Counted from the first letter of the stretch, positions 35,808-45,957 are shown. The stretch is DNA of 64,000 nucleotides from Pseudomonadota bacterium (GCA_036141575.1 JAYZXF010000006.1:1-64000), one strand, 5' to 3'. Notes: generated by a model from the sequence alone, not told the origin. Numbers and translations are program-made.

Positions 35808-36320
35808 TTAACCTTCGGCGGGTGCTGCTACATCGGCAGTAGGTGCTTCAGGAGCAGCAGTTTCCGCCACCTGCGCAGGCGCGGCTGTTGCTTTTTTCCG
35901 GCGCGGCAGCACAGACATCAGCGCAAAAATCACCAAATAGGCACCAATTGCGCCCAAACCTGACCAAGCCAAGCTTTGAACGTCATCCGTCCGCACAAGC
36001 TGGTCAAGTGTCATGCTTTGTGCTTGCAGGCCTTCAACAGCAGCCTGAATGGTCTGGTAAGCCGAGTTATTGCTATATTGCATCGCGGCTTCTGTACCCA
36101 GAGGAACAAACAGCAGGCCAGCAAGTATCGGCGACCAACGCGATGCCAGCGCACAAGCAGCCGCAGCGCCTGCTGTGATCGTGAAGAGTGGGTTTCCCTG
36201 CACAGCTTGCAGCAAGCCCGTACCGAATTCGGCAATATTGCTGAGCACCAACGATGCCTGGTCAGCAAACGTCAAAGTGGTTTCGGTCGCGGAAGTTGCC
36301 ACAGTTTCATTAGCCATCAT
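35808..36320 (-). CDS. Membrane protein of unknown function with Pro/Ala tail
   Basis: 170 residues. It has an extended N-terminus, hydrophobic segments at about 45-78, and a C-terminal helix near 120-138 (LGAIGAYLVIFALMSVLP) followed by RRKK and a disordered Ala/Pro/Glu tail. The topology suggests a small inner-membrane protein with a cytoplasmic tail. AAGGAG precedes the tandem ATGATG; the second Met (36317) has the better 8-base spacing. No family recognised; monocistronic. Confidence 0.65.
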   Translation of the reverse strand: MMANETVATSATETTLTFADQASLVLSNIAEFGTGLLQAVQGNPLFTITAGAAAACALASRWSPILAGLLFVPLGTEAAMQYSNNSAYQTIQAAVEGLQAQSMTLDQLVRTDDVQSLAWSGLGAIGAYLVIFALMSVLPRRKKATAAPAQVAETAAPEAPTADVAAPAEG

Positions 36321-36454
36321 GTATTCTCCTTATGAGGCGTGGATAGAAAAAGGAAAGCTCCCCCAAAAGGGCGGAGCGGTATATTCATTTGCAGAGGGGA
36401 ATATAGCGAGTTTTCCTGAACTTGCAAGGGGTTTTTACACAAAAGTATACATTT

Positions 36455-37105
36455 TCATTCTGAAAGCTGTTCTTCGTAGCGCTCCCAAGCCTTTTTAGCG
36501 TACTCAAAGCTAAAGCCACGACCAATCAGGAAGCGTAGCCCTTTATCTTTAATTTTTTGTTTTTCGGCGTATTCATCAGGCAAAGTGCCATCTGTCTTAC
36601 GACTCATCCAGCGTTCTAAAAGCTCAAAAGCACGGTCATCTTCACTCTGCTCTTCTTCTTCAAGGTCATATGATGCCTGCTCAATAAGTTCACGTGGCAA
36701 ACCTTGCTGCTTTAATTCTTGTGCAATACGCATCCAACCCCAGCCAGACACATTACGACGGTATTCGATGCGCCCCTTAAGGTACTTTTCATCATCCAAA
36801 TATTCCATCTCATAGAGGCGGGCGATTGTAGCAGCAATCTCTTTTTCGTCATACTTTTTAGCCGTGAGTTTTTCTACCATCATGGATTCAGATACATTAC
36901 GGCGAGCCAGAATATCAATGGCAGCTTCAGTGCAAGTACGCTTAGGCTTGCGCTGCCTTTTCTCTTTCTTAGGTTTGTCTTCCCAAGACTCAGTGGATGA
37001 TTTGCGCGTATACTTGCCCCCCCGAGGCTTTCTCTGCTTTTCTTCCGGTGTATCAGGTACATCCGCCAAAGACACAATAATCTTGTCTAAATCCAACTGT
37101 TTCAT
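36455..37105 (-). CDS. recX: RecX regulatory protein
   Basis: 216 residues. It modulates RecA filament growth. The body consists of the RecX three-helix repeats: AAIDILARRNVSESMMVEKL, AATIARLYEMEYLDDEKYL, GWGWMRIAQELKQQGLPREL and FLIGRGFSFEYAKKAWERY. The N-terminal 55 residues are a Lys/Arg-rich extension. Start 37105 is chosen for homology, since no good ribosome site is visible; the upstream open frame crosses the recA terminator. It lies 174 bases after recA on the same strand. Confidence 0.85.
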   Translation of the reverse strand: MKQLDLDKIIVSLADVPDTPEEKQRKPRGGKYTRKSSTESWEDKPKKEKRQRKPKRTCTEAAIDILARRNVSESMMVEKLTAKKYDEKEIAATIARLYEMEYLDDEKYLKGRIEYRRNVSGWGWMRIAQELKQQGLPRELIEQASYDLEEEEQSEDDRAFELLERWMSRKTDGTLPDEYAEKQKIKDKGLRFLIGRGFSFEYAKKAWERYEEQLSE

Positions 37106-37121
37106 GAGGCGTATCTTAGCA

Positions 37122-37146
37122 CAAAAAAGCCGCCCCATGGGCGGCC
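37122..37146 (-). terminator. Rho-independent terminator between recA and recX
   Basis: GCCGCCC-ATG-GGGCGGC followed on the minus strand by TTTTTT. It ends only 17 bases before the recX start, so recX is expressed by readthrough or is poorly translated from its own start. Confidence 0.85.
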
Positions 37147-37278
37147 TTTCAAATTTTATAAACTTTCTAGATGTGAGCGAAAATTCTTTATTTTGAGAAC
37201 CGCCCCGCAGTGTACTTATAGGTACATGAGGAGCGGCAGCACAAAAATAATGGATTTGCAGCCACACTCTAGGAGTGT

Positions 37279-38307
37279 TTAGGCAGTTGGCTCAGTGCCT
37301 TCTTCACCATCCACAGGTGTACCTTCAGGCAGGTCAGTCCCGCGAATTTGCGCTTCAATTTTAGCAGCAACTTCAGGGTTCTCCGTTAGGAAGGTCTTTG
37401 TCTTTTCACGGCCCTGACCAATACGGTCACCGTTGTAGCTGTACCAAGCACCGGCTTTTTCAACAACGCCCTGCTTCACACCAAGGTCAAGGATTTCACC
37501 TGTCTTAGAGATACCTTCACCGTACATGATGTCAAATTCAACTTCACGGAATGGAGGCGCGACTTTGTTCTTAAGAACTTTAACACGTGTTGAGTTACCG
37601 ATAACTTCGTCTTTATCTTTAATGGCACCTGTACGACGGATATCTAGGCGTACTGACGCGTAGAACTTAAGCGCGTTACCACCCGTTGTTGTTTCAGGGT
37701 TACCAAACATAACACCAATCTTCATGCGAATCTGGTTAATGAAGATCACCATGCAGTTTGTACGAGAAATGTTACTTGCAAGCTTACGTAGGGCTTGGCT
37801 CATTAGGCGTGCGTGCAGACCCATGTGGCTATCACCCATCTCACCTTCAATTTCAGCACGTGGTGTTAGGGCAGCAACAGAGTCAACCACAACAAGGTCA
37901 ACCCCACCAGAACGCACAAGCGTATCTACAATCTCAAGAGCTTGCTCACCGTTATCAGGCTGAGACACAAGAAGTTCTTTTGTTTTTACGCCAAGCTTTT
38001 CAGCGTAACCAACATCTAGCGCGTGCTCAGCATCGATAAATGCACAGGTACCACCCGCTTTTTGCGCTTCTGCAATCGCGTGTAGAGTGAGCGTTGTTTT
38101 ACCAGAAGATTCTGGGCCATAAATTTCAATGATACGGCCTTTCGGGAAACCGCCAATACCCATTGCCATGTCTAGGCCAAGTGAGCCTGTAGAGATCGCT
38201 TCAATGTTTTTTTGTACAGAGTCGTCAGCTAGGTTCATAAGGCTTCCCTTACCGAACTGCTTTTCGATCTGTGAAATCGCTGCTTGTAGTGCCTGATTAC
38301 GGTCCAT
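37279..38307 (-). CDS. recA: Recombinase RecA
   Basis: 342 residues. It catalyses strand exchange and triggers the SOS response in the cytosol. Walker [19 protein letters not shown], Walker [13 protein letters not shown], and the L2 loop region [19 protein letters not shown] are all canonical. The acidic C-terminal tail [14 protein letters not shown] is typical. GAGG-type purines precede the ATG. No GTTC-N7-GTTC or GAAC-N7-GAAC box is visible upstream, so SOS control, if present, uses a different operator. Confidence 0.98.
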   Translation of the reverse strand: MDRNQALQAAISQIEKQFGKGSLMNLADDSVQKNIEAISTGSLGLDMAMGIGGFPKGRIIEIYGPESSGKTTLTLHAIAEAQKAGGTCAFIDAEHALDVGYAEKLGVKTKELLVSQPDNGEQALEIVDTLVRSGGVDLVVVDSVAALTPRAEIEGEMGDSHMGLHARLMSQALRKLASNISRTNCMVIFINQIRMKIGVMFGNPETTTGGNALKFYASVRLDIRRTGAIKDKDEVIGNSTRVKVLKNKVAPPFREVEFDIMYGEGISKTGEILDLGVKQGVVEKAGAWYSYNGDRIGQGREKTKTFLTENPEVAAKIEAQIRGTDLPEGTPVDGEEGTEPTA

Positions 38308-38547
38308 TATTATTTTCCTCTTCTCGTATAAAAATTAGTGACTAAAGAGTACCATTTTTGATTCTAAGCTGTCTATGAAAAGGGTGAATTCATCAGACGA
38401 ATGCACGAAAAAAAGGCAAAAAAAGCACAGCCTATCTGGGCTTTTCAGAGTCAGGCCCATTCCAGTCCCCTTTTTCCTGTCGTTTTTTGATTAAAAGCCC
38501 TTACCATAAAGAGGAGTTAACTTTAGGGATTTTTGAATAGGACAAGC
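38308..38547. other. Divergent recA / chemosensory-operon promoter region
   Basis: 240 bases with no gene. It must hold the promoters of recA (minus) and of the STAS-MCP-Che operon (plus), but no hexamer pair with acceptable spacing is convincing to me. Confidence 0.5.
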
Positions 38548-38838
38548 ATGAAGCTCAAAGCACTAAAAACAAAAACAACGGTTGAGTTACCTGATCTCGT
38601 GACAGCAGACATCGTTACAGAACTTGCAGAACTGCTTAAGGAAGCGGTCTCTCTTGGCAAGCCAATCACTCTTTCAGCAAAAACAATTCAGCACATTGAT
38701 ACGTTGGGTTGTCAGCTTTTTGTTTCACTCAAAAATTCTTGTCAGGAAAAGAGCATCGATCTTGAGGTTAAAAACCCAACAGAAGCGTTTGAGACAAGCA
38801 TGAGTATTCTCGGCCTAGATATGATGGAGGCCTCATGA
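38548..38838 (+). CDS. STAS-domain protein (first gene of chemosensory operon)
   Basis: 96 residues, a single STAS domain ([18 protein letters not shown], then [14 protein letters not shown]). The position of the phosphorylatable Ser of anti-sigma-factor antagonists is occupied by Thr in IDTLG, so switching by phosphorylation may still work. AGGA precedes the ATG at 38548 by 6 bases. The gene overlaps the following MCP gene by ATGA. The second STAS at 45958 carries the canonical DSS, so the two STAS proteins may have different roles. Confidence 0.85.
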   Translation: MKLKALKTKTTVELPDLVTADIVTELAELLKEAVSLGKPITLSAKTIQHIDTLGCQLFVSLKNSCQEKSIDLEVKNPTEAFETSMSILGLDMMEAS

Positions 38839-40265
38839 TCCGTAATCTCTTCCCAAGTATTCTTGTCTTTATCTGTGCCTTGGTAGGAGGATACTTCCTC
38901 CTAGATACGCTTGGCATGGATATTCCTGTAAGTGCGCTTATTATTGCATCAGCTCTTATTTTTACAGCCTTGGCAACTGCCTGCCTTACTTACTACTTCC
39001 TCCTTCAAGAGAAGGATAAATCTCACCTCCATATGTTTGGAAATACACATACCAAAAGTTTGCAGATCCTAAGTGAGCACATTAAAGATATTACAGAAGA
39101 TATCGAAAGCTCTATTGGCGGTATTATCCAAGAGTTCATGGATATTTCTACACAAACCAAAGAGCAATCAACTCTAATTGAAAAAGCAATCCTCGCAAGC
39201 TCTGACGTAGAGATTAGCGGCGAAAACGTAACAGCTCTTGAGCTTGTTGCCAACGTACGCGACATGCTTGAAGAAATGAGCGGGACTATTGTTTGGTTTA
39301 GCAGTAGCTCTCTTAAAATTGCTGAGTCTATTTCTGACCTGACAGGTCGCATTGAGACAGTTAACAACTTCATGGAACAAATTGATAGTATTTCTAAGCG
39401 TACAGAGCTTCTTGCTCTTAACGCAACGATTGAGGCCGCACATGCCGGTGAGCATGGTAAAGGCTTTATGGTCGTTGCCGATGAAGTCCGTAAGCTTGCC
39501 CTGCAGTCTGCTGAGTTTAACCAAAACATTCAGATGGAAGTGTCTGAGATCACAAAGCTCCTAAAAGAATCTCATACAGGTGCACGTGAAGTGATCTCTA
39601 AAGATATGACACACATGCTGGTTCATAAGAACAAGACAGAGCTGGTGATTAAAACACTGACCGAGCAAAAAGAAGAACTTATGAAGCTTCTTAATAAAGC
39701 GGCAAGAGACTCTGACAATACGGCCCAAAACATTTTTGGCATTGTCCAAAAGCTACAGTTCCAAGATCGTACAAAACAGCGTCTTGAGCATGTGGCGCTC
39801 CCTCTACATACCATTTCAAATGAACTTCAAGCCATTGTTGCTGAAGAAAAGTGGCCTGTGCATATGTCTTATGTTGATGAAGAGTTCCTTGCGTCATTCA
39901 GCAGTAAGTACACCATGTTTAGTGAGCGTGAAAAACACGATGCCATCATTGCAGGTGAAGATATTTCACATATTGAAGCCCACGATTACTGCGCAGAAAC
40001 AGAAGTTGAACTTTTTGGCGAAGATGCAGAACCAGAGCCAGCACCTGTTGAAGTGCAGACACTGCCTGAAAGCTCTGACGAGCTTGATGACATCTTCTTT
40101 GGCAATACACCAGAGCAACCAGAAGAAGAACGTGCAGTTACCGCAGAAACCGTTTCAGAACCTGAAGCTTCAACAGAAGTGAAAGAGGAAGAAGTAAAAA
40201 CACAACAAAAACCATCCAAGACAACATCAGAAGATGCGCTTGGAGATAACGTCGATCTCTTTTAA
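38835..40265 (+). CDS. Methyl-accepting chemotaxis protein without a periplasmic sensor
   Basis: 476 residues. Two adjacent N-terminal helices (about 8-26 and 34-57) leave almost no periplasmic loop, so input must come from the membrane or cytosol. The signalling hairpin is clear at about 185-222: [20 protein letters not shown] then [18 protein letters not shown]. Most of the last 100 residues are acidic and disordered, ending GDNVDLF. That ending resembles the CheD C-terminus of this operon (GDIELF) and may be a docking tag. It overlaps the STAS gene by 4 bases. Confidence 0.9.
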   Translation: MIRNLFPSILVFICALVGGYFLLDTLGMDIPVSALIIASALIFTALATACLTYYFLLQEKDKSHLHMFGNTHTKSLQILSEHIKDITEDIESSIGGIIQEFMDISTQTKEQSTLIEKAILASSDVEISGENVTALELVANVRDMLEEMSGTIVWFSSSSLKIAESISDLTGRIETVNNFMEQIDSISKRTELLALNATIEAAHAGEHGKGFMVVADEVRKLALQSAEFNQNIQMEVSEITKLLKESHTGAREVISKDMTHMLVHKNKTELVIKTLTEQKEELMKLLNKAARDSDNTAQNIFGIVQKLQFQDRTKQRLEHVALPLHTISNELQAIVAEEKWPVHMSYVDEEFLASFSSKYTMFSEREKHDAIIAGEDISHIEAHDYCAETEVELFGEDAEPEPAPVEVQTLPESSDELDDIFFGNTPEQPEEERAVTAETVSEPEASTEVKEEEVKTQQKPSKTTSEDALGDNVDLF

Positions 40266-40292
40266 TCAAGAGTACAAACAGGGGGAAAACCT

Positions 40293-40658
40293 ATGAGTAA
40301 AACAATTTTGGCTGTAGATGATTCTGCTTCTATCCGCCAGATGGTGGGCTTCACGCTCAAGCAAGCAGGCTACACTGTAGTAGATGCTGAAGATGGCGTA
40401 GATGGTCTGAATAAAGCAAAGGGCACAAAAGCTGACCTTATTATTACCGACCTCAATATGCCCAATATGAACGGTATTGAACTGATTAAAGCGCTACGCC
40501 AAGAATCAGACTATAAATTCACACCTATTCTCATGCTGACAACAGAAAGTGATGACAGCAAAAAGGCTGAAGGTAAAAACGCTGGCGCGACAGGCTGGAT
40601 TGTTAAACCTTTCAACCCAGAGCAGCTCATTAAAGTTATTGAGCGCGTTCTTCCTTAA
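40293..40658 (+). CDS. cheY: CheY-type response regulator
   Basis: 121 residues, a lone receiver domain. The acidic pocket is Asp9-Asp10, the phosphoacceptor is Asp53 in ITDLNMPN, the switch Thr is in MLTTES, and Lys105 lies in IVKPFNP. It is expected to be phosphorylated by the CheA encoded 28 bases downstream. Flagellar motor or another target cannot be decided, since no motility genes are in the window. Confidence 0.93.
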   Translation: MSKTILAVDDSASIRQMVGFTLKQAGYTVVDAEDGVDGLNKAKGTKADLIITDLNMPNMNGIELIKALRQESDYKFTPILMLTTESDDSKKAEGKNAGATGWIVKPFNPEQLIKVIERVLP

Positions 40659-40686
40659 TTTATAAAAATAAAAAGCTGAGATTCCT

Positions 40687-42828
40687 ATGAACATAGATAT
40701 GAGCCAATTCCAGGATACGTTCCTTCAAGAAGCAACGGAAAACCTGGAAGAACTCGAACAAGGCCTTCTGGCTCTTGAAAGTGGTGATAGCGCCGATATG
40801 AACGCTATCTTTAGAGCGGCTCACTCTATTAAAGGGGGTGCAGGTACCTTTGGTTTTATGCCAATTAGTGACTTCACTCACACTGTGGAAAGCGTGCTGC
40901 AAATGGCACGTGATGGCGAACTTGATATGACGGCTGATCTTGTCACAGCTCTTCTTGCAAGTTGTGACATCATCTCAGAAATGGTTGATATTGCCAAAGC
41001 TGGTGGTGACACCGCTGAGGTAGATACAAAAGATTGCCTTGCAACGCTTCAAAAATTTGAACACTCAGACGCATCCCCCGCGACTGATGCAAATGATGAC
41101 GATTCAGACGACAATTCTGATGACCCATTTGATGACGGCCTTGCAGGTCTCTTCCTTGATAGTGAATGGCATATTACATTTAAGCCCAAACCACACCTTC
41201 CACTCACAGGTTCTGACCCTGTTAACATTCTACGTGAGTTGAAAACGCTTGGTATTATGAAAACGATTATTCATACAGAAGCGGTGCCAACAGTGGATAA
41301 ACTCTTCCCTGAAGAACTTTACCTGTGGTGGGAAATTATCCTGACAACAGATGCCAGTGAATCAGATATTAAAGATGTCTTTATGTTTGTTGAAGACGAC
41401 GCAGATATCGAGGTCAAAAAACATGATGCGCCTGCGCAAAATGTTGTACAGATTGAAGAGCCTGTTAAAGAAGAAAAAGCCGAACCAGTTGCCACACCCA
41501 TGGATGATCGCCGTGAAGGTGAAGACCGTCGTAAAAAACAAGATCGTCGCCAAGCGCCTGCTGGCAAAGAACAGCAATTTATCCGCGTTGCCATTGATAA
41601 GGTTGATAACCTGATTAACCTTGTTGGTGAGCTTGTCACAACCAACGCCATGGTGGAGCAGCACGCCGGCAATGAAGAACAGAATGACACAAGGCAACAG
41701 CAGCTGATCTCTGCTCTGCAAGATATGTCTATGCATACGCGCAATCTGCAAGAAAGCATTATGGCGATTCGTATGATGCCTGTTGATTTTGCGTTCTCTC
41801 GTTTTCCACGCATGGTGCGTGACACCGCTAACAAACTAAACAAGAAAGTGAATCTTGTTACAGATAGTGGCCAAACAGAACTTGATAAAACAGTGATTGA
41901 AAAAATCAGTGATCCTCTTACACACCTTGTGCGTAACAGTGTGGATCACGGTATTGAGCTTCCAGCAGAACGCGCCGCAGCAGGCAAGCCAGAAGAAGGC
42001 ACAGTCACACTACGCGCCTTTTATAAGGGTGGCAGCGTTATGATTACCATTACGGATGATGGTAAAGGTCTCGATAAAGAAAAAATCATAGCGAAAGCCA
42101 TTGAAAACGGTGTTATTACCTCAGCAGATGGCATGAGCGATACTGACATTTACAACATGATCTTTGAAAGCGGTTTCTCAACGGCAGAAGTCGTGACCGA
42201 CGTAAGTGGACGGGGTGTAGGTATGGACGTTGTCCGCAAAAACATCCAATCTCTTGGCGGAAGCGTATTTATTGATAGCACACCTGGTCAGGGCAGTACG
42301 TTCTCTATTTCACTGCCGCTCACCCTTGCCATTGTAGATGCCATGGCGACAAAAGTTGGTGGGGAAATTTACATGGTGCCGCTGCTTTCTATTGTGGAGA
42401 GCATTCGCCCAACAGCAGATATGATTCAACAAATTCAAGGCAATTCAGAAGTTCTGAACGTCCGTGGTGAGTACCTACCACTCCTACGTTTAGGTAGCGC
42501 TATGAACACGCCAACAGATAAATATCAGCCAGACCCAACGCAAGCGATTGCCGTCATTATTGAAGCTGAGAATGAAAAGCTTGCCCTTGTGGTCGATGAT
42601 CTACTTGGTGAACGCCAAGTGGTGATTAAGAGCATTGAAAAGAACTACCAAAGCGTGGAAGGTATTTCTGGTGCCACGATCCTTGGTGATGGTTCTGTTG
42701 CTCTTATTCTTGACTTGCCAGGCGTGATTAAACTTTCTAAGCGTGATGGCCGTTTCCAAGTGCCAGAAGCCGCTGCACCAAAAGTGACACAACAAGAAAC
42801 AACCCCAAGTACGGAGGAGCTCTCATGA
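40687..42828 (+). CDS. cheA: Chemotaxis histidine kinase CheA
   Basis: 713 residues. The P1 Hpt domain has His46 in AAHSIKGGAG. An acidic linker leads to a segment about 155-245 (WHITFKPKPHLPL...WWEIILTTDA) resembling the CheY/CheB-binding P2 region. Then P3 dimerisation, the P4 ATPase (HLVRNSVDHGIELP, ITDDGKGLD, FSTAEVVTDVSGRGVGMDVV) and the P5 CheW-like domain follow. All kinase motifs are intact. It overlaps cheW by ATGA. Confidence 0.96.
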   Translation: MNIDMSQFQDTFLQEATENLEELEQGLLALESGDSADMNAIFRAAHSIKGGAGTFGFMPISDFTHTVESVLQMARDGELDMTADLVTALLASCDIISEMVDIAKAGGDTAEVDTKDCLATLQKFEHSDASPATDANDDDSDDNSDDPFDDGLAGLFLDSEWHITFKPKPHLPLTGSDPVNILRELKTLGIMKTIIHTEAVPTVDKLFPEELYLWWEIILTTDASESDIKDVFMFVEDDADIEVKKHDAPAQNVVQIEEPVKEEKAEPVATPMDDRREGEDRRKKQDRRQAPAGKEQQFIRVAIDKVDNLINLVGELVTTNAMVEQHAGNEEQNDTRQQQLISALQDMSMHTRNLQESIMAIRMMPVDFAFSRFPRMVRDTANKLNKKVNLVTDSGQTELDKTVIEKISDPLTHLVRNSVDHGIELPAERAAAGKPEEGTVTLRAFYKGGSVMITITDDGKGLDKEKIIAKAIENGVITSADGMSDTDIYNMIFESGFSTAEVVTDVSGRGVGMDVVRKNIQSLGGSVFIDSTPGQGSTFSISLPLTLAIVDAMATKVGGEIYMVPLLSIVESIRPTADMIQQIQGNSEVLNVRGEYLPLLRLGSAMNTPTDKYQPDPTQAIAVIIEAENEKLALVVDDLLGERQVVIKSIEKNYQSVEGISGATILGDGSVALILDLPGVIKLSKRDGRFQVPEAAAPKVTQQETTPSTEELS

Positions 42829-43334
42829 ACACTGAGATCACAACAACAGGACAAGACATTATGAACTCGTCTATTGGTGAAGGCCAGTTCTTGACGTTTG
42901 AACTCAATAACGAAATGTACGGCGTCGATATCCTCAAAGTACAAGAAATTCGTGGTTGGACAGAAGTCACAAATATTCCAAACGCACCGCACTTTATTCG
43001 CGGTGTGGTTAACCTACGTGGAGCCATTGTTCCTATTCTAGATATGCGCCGTCGCTTTAATATGGATGAGCTGGTGTTCACACATCAAACTGTTGTGATT
43101 GTTGTGAATGTCTCTGACCGTACCATTGGTATGGTGGTTGACGGCGTGAGCGATGTTGTGAACATTCCAATGGAAGAGCTCCGCCCTGCCCCAGACTTTG
43201 GTACAGGTATTGATGCCAGCTTCCTACAAGGTCTCGCGCCAATTGATGAAGAGAACATGGCGATTATTCTGAACATCGATGAAATGCTACAGGCGTGCGA
43301 GCTTGTACAACTTGATAAACTAACAGATGCGTAA
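42825..43334 (+). CDS. cheW: Chemotaxis adaptor CheW
   Basis: 169 residues, one CheW domain preceded by about 18 extra N-terminal residues. Landmarks: FLTFELNNEMYGVDILKVQE, IRGVVNLRGAIVPILDMR and RTIGMVVDGVSDVV. It couples the MCP to CheA in the cytosolic array. The gene starts within the cheA stop (ATGA); a second Met (at FLTFEL minus 9) is also possible. Confidence 0.94.
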   Translation: MNTEITTTGQDIMNSSIGEGQFLTFELNNEMYGVDILKVQEIRGWTEVTNIPNAPHFIRGVVNLRGAIVPILDMRRRFNMDELVFTHQTVVIVVNVSDRTIGMVVDGVSDVVNIPMEELRPAPDFGTGIDASFLQGLAPIDEENMAIILNIDEMLQACELVQLDKLTDA

Positions 43335-43342
43335 GAGGTTCA

Positions 43343-44233
43343 ATGAGTATAGCCAACATGCAAAATCCAAATACTGAGTTTGAACTTTCACAAGAAGATT
43401 TTGAGTTCCTAAGAGACCATATTACAAAGCTCACAGGCATTCAGCTTCCTGATCATAAAAAAGCCCTCATGTACACGCGCCTTGCGCGCCGTTTACGTGC
43501 GCTAGAAATTGATTCATTCAAAGAGTACCGCACGATGCTGGATAGACAGATTGGCATGGGCGATAACGAAGAGCTTTTAAACGTTGTAAATGCTATGACA
43601 ACTAACGTAACAGCGTTTTTTAGAGAAGAGCATCACTTTAAAGATCTTACAGAGCACCTGCCAAGACTTATTGAGCGCTTTGGCCGTGTGCGTATTTGGT
43701 CCAGCGCCTCATCTACAGGTGAAGAACCATGGAGCATTGCCATGACCGTTGCTGAATATAAAGAGCAGCACCCCATGGCTGATATTAAAATTGTAGCAAG
43801 CGACATTGACACCAATGCAGTTGAAAACTGTAAAAAGGGTGAATATGAAATGTCAGAAGAAGACTTTAAAAAGCATAAGCTTCTTAAAAAATACATGGAA
43901 GAATACGAGCAAGCAGAGCCTTCTATTTCTGTGCGTAGCGGCTTTAAAAAGGCCTACCGTATCAAGCCAGAACTCAAACGTCTTGTAGATTTTAGAAACA
44001 TCAACCTTCTACATGCACCTTACGCTTTGCCGTTTGACCAACTACATGTCATCTTCTGCCGTAACGTCATTATCTACTTCGGCAAAGAAACAAAGATTGA
44101 GCTCTTTAAACAGTTTTCAAACCTGCTGCAGCCAGAAGGCCTGATGATGATTGGCCACAGTGAAAGCCTCATGGGTATTAGTGATGACTACGAACTGCTC
44201 GGCAGAACACTTTACAAGAGGAAGGGTGCATGA
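43343..44233 (+). CDS. cheR: MCP methyltransferase CheR
   Basis: 296 residues. The N-terminal helical domain (YTRLARRLRALEIDSFKEY) and SAM-dependent domain (NVTAFFREEHHF, WSSASSTGEEPWSIAM, FRNINLL, FCRNVIIYF) are complete. It methylates receptor glutamates using S-adenosylmethionine. It starts 8 bases after cheW and overlaps cheD by ATGA. No TPR or pentapeptide tether is visible. Confidence 0.95.
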   Translation: MSIANMQNPNTEFELSQEDFEFLRDHITKLTGIQLPDHKKALMYTRLARRLRALEIDSFKEYRTMLDRQIGMGDNEELLNVVNAMTTNVTAFFREEHHFKDLTEHLPRLIERFGRVRIWSSASSTGEEPWSIAMTVAEYKEQHPMADIKIVASDIDTNAVENCKKGEYEMSEEDFKKHKLLKKYMEEYEQAEPSISVRSGFKKAYRIKPELKRLVDFRNINLLHAPYALPFDQLHVIFCRNVIIYFGKETKIELFKQFSNLLQPEGLMMIGHSESLMGISDDYELLGRTLYKRKGA

Positions 44234-44835
44234 GCGAAGCGTCTTTCCATAAAAGCACCTGCAAAACCTATTTTGATAGCTACCTCAAAGCAGAAGCCAT
44301 CAAAATTCTACCGGGTGAATACCACGCTACAAACGGCGATGAGATGATCGTGACTACACTAGGGTCATGCATTAGCGCCTGCATTCGTGATACCCGCACA
44401 GGCATTGGCGGCATGAACCACTTTATGCTTCCACAGAGTGATGGTGGTGAATGGGCTGGTGCCAGCGCCTCTTCTCGCTACGGTAACTTTGCCATGGAGT
44501 ATCTCATTAACGAAATGCTCAAAATGGGTGCGTCAAAAATCTTTATGGAAGCTAAAATTTTTGGTGGTGGCCAAATGTTTGGTGAAACGCAGCTCAACGT
44601 GGGCCGACGTAACGAAAACTTTGCTCTCGAATACCTTAAAACAGAGGGCATCCGTGTTGCTGCACATGATGTTGGCGGCGCCTATTCTAGGAAAGTTTAC
44701 TTCCAGCCAAGTACAGGGAAAGTCATGTTGAAAAAGCTGACTGTTCTTAAGAACGATACCATTCTTAAACGTGAAAAAGAGTACGAGCAAACGCTCGCAA
44801 CAGACAAAATTGATGGGGATATTGAACTGTTTTAA
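44230..44835 (+). CDS. cheD: Chemoreceptor glutamine deamidase CheD
   Basis: 201 residues. The catalytic Cys is in TTLGSCISACIRD and the His in GGMNHFMLPQ, with FGGGQMF and VGRRNENFALEYL following. It deamidates receptor glutamines and can act as a CheY-P-linked regulator. The C-terminal tail ends KIDGDIELF, similar to the last residues of the MCP in this operon. Start overlaps the cheR stop. Confidence 0.94.
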   Translation: MSEASFHKSTCKTYFDSYLKAEAIKILPGEYHATNGDEMIVTTLGSCISACIRDTRTGIGGMNHFMLPQSDGGEWAGASASSRYGNFAMEYLINEMLKMGASKIFMEAKIFGGGQMFGETQLNVGRRNENFALEYLKTEGIRVAAHDVGGAYSRKVYFQPSTGKVMLKKLTVLKNDTILKREKEYEQTLATDKIDGDIELF

Positions 44836-44853
44836 TGGGTTCATAGGGGACAT

Positions 44854-45954
44854 ATGACAACAGATAAAATTAAAGCACTCGTCGTTGATGATTCACTCAG
44901 TATTCGCCTGCTTATTAAAGGCATGCTTGAGAAATCAGGTCGCGTTAAAGTGGTTGCCACAGCAGAAGATGGCCGCGACGCACTACAAAAAATTAAAGAG
45001 CATCAACCTGATGTGATTACGCTGGATGTTGAAATGCCTGAAATGGATGGCATTGAATGCTTGAAACGCATTATGGCACTCCGTCCAACACCTGTGGTGA
45101 TGATCTCTACCCTCACGGAAAGAGGCAGTCGCACAGCACTCAAAGCGCTTGCCCTTGGTGCCATCGATGTATTTGGTAAGCCAAGTCAAAAATCAGCTGA
45201 AATTGCACAATACCAAGACGATATCATTCGTATGGTTGAGGCTGCTGCACACGCTCGCGTACAAGGCTATGCGCCGAGACCTGCTCTTAAAAACAAACCG
45301 CCCCTTCATAAGCCTGTTCATGACGAAGGCATGACAAAAAACATTCTTATTGATGATTTCATGACACCTGTAAGAAAAAGTAGAGAGATGGGTCCATGCA
45401 TAGCCATTGGTGCTTCAACGGGCGGCACAGAGGCACTTAAAACATTTGTGGAACCTCTTAAAGCACCCTGCCCGCCTATTTTTGTTGTTCAGCATATTGC
45501 TGCAGGGTTTAGCCAAGCCTTTGCAGAAAGCCTGAATAAAAAAACTGATCTTACCGTAGTTGAAGCTAAAAACGGTATGACTGTTGAAGACAACCATATT
45601 TATATTGCGCCTGCGACACATCACCTCACAGTTCGTGGCGTTGGTAGCCTCGTGCGTTGTAACGTGATTGAAGGCCCACGTATTAACCGTCATAAACCAT
45701 CTGTAGATGTTCTATTCAGATCCGTACATGAAGTGTACGGCACAGGTGCTGTAGGTGTTGTACTCACCGGCATGGGTGATGACGGCGCACGAGGCTTGAA
45801 AGAATTAAAAGATATGGGTGCCACAACGTACGCACAAGACGAAGCGTCTAGCACAGTTTACGGCATGCCTCGCGCTGCAAAAGACATGGATGCAGCCTCA
45901 CATATTTTACCACTTAAAGACATTCCACATCATATTCAAAAGAAGGGAAAATAA
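44854..45954 (+). CDS. cheB: Protein-glutamate methylesterase CheB
   Basis: 366 residues. An N-terminal receiver with LDVEMPEMDG (phosphoacceptor Asp) is followed by a methylesterase domain with the catalytic triad: Ser in AIGASTGGTEAL, His in VVQHIAAGFS, and Asp in VLTGMGDDGARG. It removes receptor methyl groups when phosphorylated by CheA. The linker between domains (about 125-175) is basic and disordered. The stop lies 3 bases before the next ATG. Confidence 0.95.
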   Translation: MTTDKIKALVVDDSLSIRLLIKGMLEKSGRVKVVATAEDGRDALQKIKEHQPDVITLDVEMPEMDGIECLKRIMALRPTPVVMISTLTERGSRTALKALALGAIDVFGKPSQKSAEIAQYQDDIIRMVEAAAHARVQGYAPRPALKNKPPLHKPVHDEGMTKNILIDDFMTPVRKSREMGPCIAIGASTGGTEALKTFVEPLKAPCPPIFVVQHIAAGFSQAFAESLNKKTDLTVVEAKNGMTVEDNHIYIAPATHHLTVRGVGSLVRCNVIEGPRINRHKPSVDVLFRSVHEVYGTGAVGVVLTGMGDDGARGLKELKDMGATTYAQDEASSTVYGMPRAAKDMDAASHILPLKDIPHHIQKKGK

Positions 45955-45957
45955 GAC

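Noticed and set aside
36400-36455. Short AT-rich stretch after the recX gene as a possible small RNA
   Set aside because: No hairpin with a T run and no promoter-like pair; nothing to support a transcript.
38308-38547. TTCACC-N16-TAGAAT as recA promoter and TTGATT as Che-operon promoter
   Set aside because: Matches are weak and the second lacks a properly spaced -10; not strong enough to annotate.
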